Source of the DNA: Nitrospirales bacterium
GTDB lineage: Bacteria > Nitrospirota > Nitrospiria > Nitrospirales > UBA8639
Direction of reading: 5' to 3'
DNA length: 64,000 nt
NCBI GenBank assembly: GCA_029261295.1
Contig: JAJDBP010000017.1
Coordinates: forward strand, 430,195 to 494,194
Within the stretch, counting starts at the first letter, position 1; each line of letters opens with the position of its first letter. Both the position numbers and the translations under genes were made by a program. Below, piece after piece: positions 63,039 to 64,000 of this stretch. The notes below the pieces were generated by a model. That model made no database searches, had not been told where the DNA came from, and was given only the letters and a program-made list of their open reading frames with translations.

Positions 63039-63518
63039 CTATGATCGTCCAGTCGCCATACCAAAATATCGCGTTTTAACTTCTTCCATCAGCGCAACCG
63101 TCACTTCTAGCATTCCACGATCAAGAGCAGTCCGTTCCAATTCAGTCTTCGCCATCGTACGGATACCAGAAGGCACATTCGCCAAACGGCGTTCAGCGTC
63201 AGCACTCCACGCGATCAGTCCCTTGTTTCGAGCTGTCGTGAGACGATCAGCTGTGACAATTTGATACTGTTGCTCATCAGAAAACGTCTCAACTTCATCA
63301 CGCACTAAAAAGGCCAGGTATGGTGGCAAACGAGAAAGAAGATACTGCGCCTCATCACTCCATGTCTTTGGAGGCACAAGCGGATCAATGTCTTTGAGTG
63401 CCCCTTCCGCACCGATGGACCATCCGCAACCCTCGCAATGGAAACGTGCGAAGACCTCATCGGAGGCTAATTCTTCAACTTCCTGGAATTCCAACGTCTG
63501 TTGACACCCGCACTGCAC
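63039..63518 (-). CDS. Small protein with N-terminal zinc-ribbon-like cysteines and a PCP_red-like C-terminal domain
   Basis: A 159-residue cytoplasmic protein. The N-terminus has CGC and CEGCGW, possibly a zinc ribbon. The C-terminal part, WSADAERRLANVPSGIRTMAKTELERTA..., matches the PCP_red domain first named from the light-independent protochlorophyllide reductase subunit and also found in Fe-S and respiratory proteins. The start is GTG. In a non-phototroph it is more likely tied to haem or Fe-S proteins; that is inference. Confidence 0.75.
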   Translation of the reverse strand: MQCGCQQTLEFQEVEELASDEVFARFHCEGCGWSIGAEGALKDIDPLVPPKTWSDEAQYLLSRLPPYLAFLVRDEVETFSDEQQYQIVTADRLTTARNKGLIAWSADAERRLANVPSGIRTMAKTELERTALDRGMLEVTVALMEEVKTRYFGMATGRS

Positions 63519-63525
63519 AGATGAC

Positions 63526-64000
63526 TTACCCTATCTTCCCTGGATAGAGAATATATAACATCCCGTAGGTCACCGTTCCGGTCACAAAGAGGACGCAATA
63601 AATCATCATGGTAAATTTCCCTAACACTCGATGACGACGTGCCCCATTCGGCCAAATCCGTTGAATCAGTATCTCAATTCCAAAGACCATCGCAATAATG
63701 ACCGCCAAGCCAATGTAGACACTCAACTTACCCATTGAAAATCCGGAGGTCATGACGCGAGAAAGAAAGAACACCATCACCAACGCCGTAATCCCACTCA
63801 AAATGGTGATAATTCGACGCTTCGATGTCTGCAAGAAGGCATCTTTCAAGACACGACGTCCCTCTTCGAAGGCTTGCGACCGAAACCCCAAGACCATCAT
63901 ATAAATGGCCATAATCAACCCGATCACAACCAATAGGATATGGACGGTCAACAGCGGAATAAACACATTGTCGTAAAGAGCCTGCGATCCCCCAAACCCT
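63526..64000 (-). CDS. DUF420-family membrane protein, 5' end beyond window
   Basis: The frame is open to the window end, so the start lies outside or at GTG 63966. At least 146 residues are seen with four spans. The last third, NGARRHRVLGKFTMMIYCVLFVTGTVTYGM, matches the DUF420 family, which in other bacteria is found near cytochrome oxidase genes and the haem A / CtaG assembly proteins. It starts the visible part of the oxidase B cluster. An oxidase assembly or haem-related role is a reasonable inference. Confidence 0.78.
   Translation of the reverse strand, partial: GFGGSQALYDNVFIPLLTVHILLVVIGLIMAIYMMVLGFRSQAFEEGRRVLKDAFLQTSKRRIITILSGITALVMVFFLSRVMTSGFSMGKLSVYIGLAVIIAMVFGIEILIQRIWPNGARRHRVLGKFTMMIYCVLFVTGTVTYGMLYILYPGKIG

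Noticed and set aside
1..64000. tRNA, rRNA, CRISPR arrays, insertion sequences and riboswitches
   Set aside because: None was recognised in the intergenic regions by eye; a covariance-model search could still find a structured RNA I cannot see.

Overview
The window looks like a chromosomal segment of a nitrite-oxidising bacterium of the genus Nitrospira (Nitrospirota) or a very close relative. Three things point there: heme-b proteins of the ethylbenzene-dehydrogenase type, including a good match to the proposed gamma subunit of nitrite oxidoreductase (NxrC); a TorD-like chaperone, a four-cluster ferredoxin, TatA and MobA close by; and two large cytochrome bd-like oxidases of the kind described from Nitrospira. 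The oxidase and NXR-type genes point more firmly to the genus than to a species. No rRNA, tRNA, CRISPR array, insertion sequence or phage gene was seen. nxrA and nxrB are not in the window.

Layout. (1) 1-16397, all on the minus strand: a surface-polysaccharide/LPS island. It holds a tightly coupled sugar-nucleotide set (SIS isomerase, HAD phosphatase, transaldolase, three SDR epimerases counting the partial one at the window edge, a HldE-like protein with swapped domains, a Gfo/Idh oxidoreductase and a UDP-sugar dehydrogenase homologue without its catalytic Cys). It continues with an FAD oxidoreductase, a WecA/CapD-type fusion, a decarboxylase-like SDR, a GT4 glycosyltransferase, an O-antigen ligase and KdsD. 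(2) 16771-23016: mostly plus-strand genes (unknown protein, Gfo/Idh oxidoreductase, methyltransferase, IlvD, and an unknown protein with an R-x4-H motif). (3) 23041-38430: the NXR accessory island. It contains two five-heme cytochromes, a PDZ protein, an NxrC-like heme-b protein, an NHL propeller, TatA, a TPR protein, a polytopic membrane protein, a B12/radical SAM protein, NxrC, a TorD-like chaperone, a ferredoxin, an HELTH metalloprotease-like protein and a WD40 propeller. (4) 38467-43118: a sigma-54-type response regulator and its multi-PAS kinase. (5) 43211-49975: housekeeping genes secF, secD, yajC, tgt, argS, mobA. (6) 50045-64000: two respiratory clusters, each around a bd-like oxidase. 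The first also encodes two membrane-anchored cytochromes, a dihaem-c/haem-b fusion and very small single-span membrane proteins not predicted by standard length cut-offs. The second adds DUF420, PCP_red-like, DUF3047 and two SUMF1-like proteins.

Together, regions 3-6 read as periplasmic electron transfer and maturation: nitrite-derived electrons would pass through heme-b and multiheme-c proteins to bd-like oxidases, with Tat export, Mo-cofactor synthesis and chaperones supporting the NXR-type enzyme. That flow is inference from gene content. The most interesting new material is the set of tiny membrane ORFs at the oxidase locus, the loss of a histidine in one oxidase paralogue, the Cys-rich linker in the sigma-54 regulator, and the unusual higher-sugar pathway with two catalytically degenerate enzymes.
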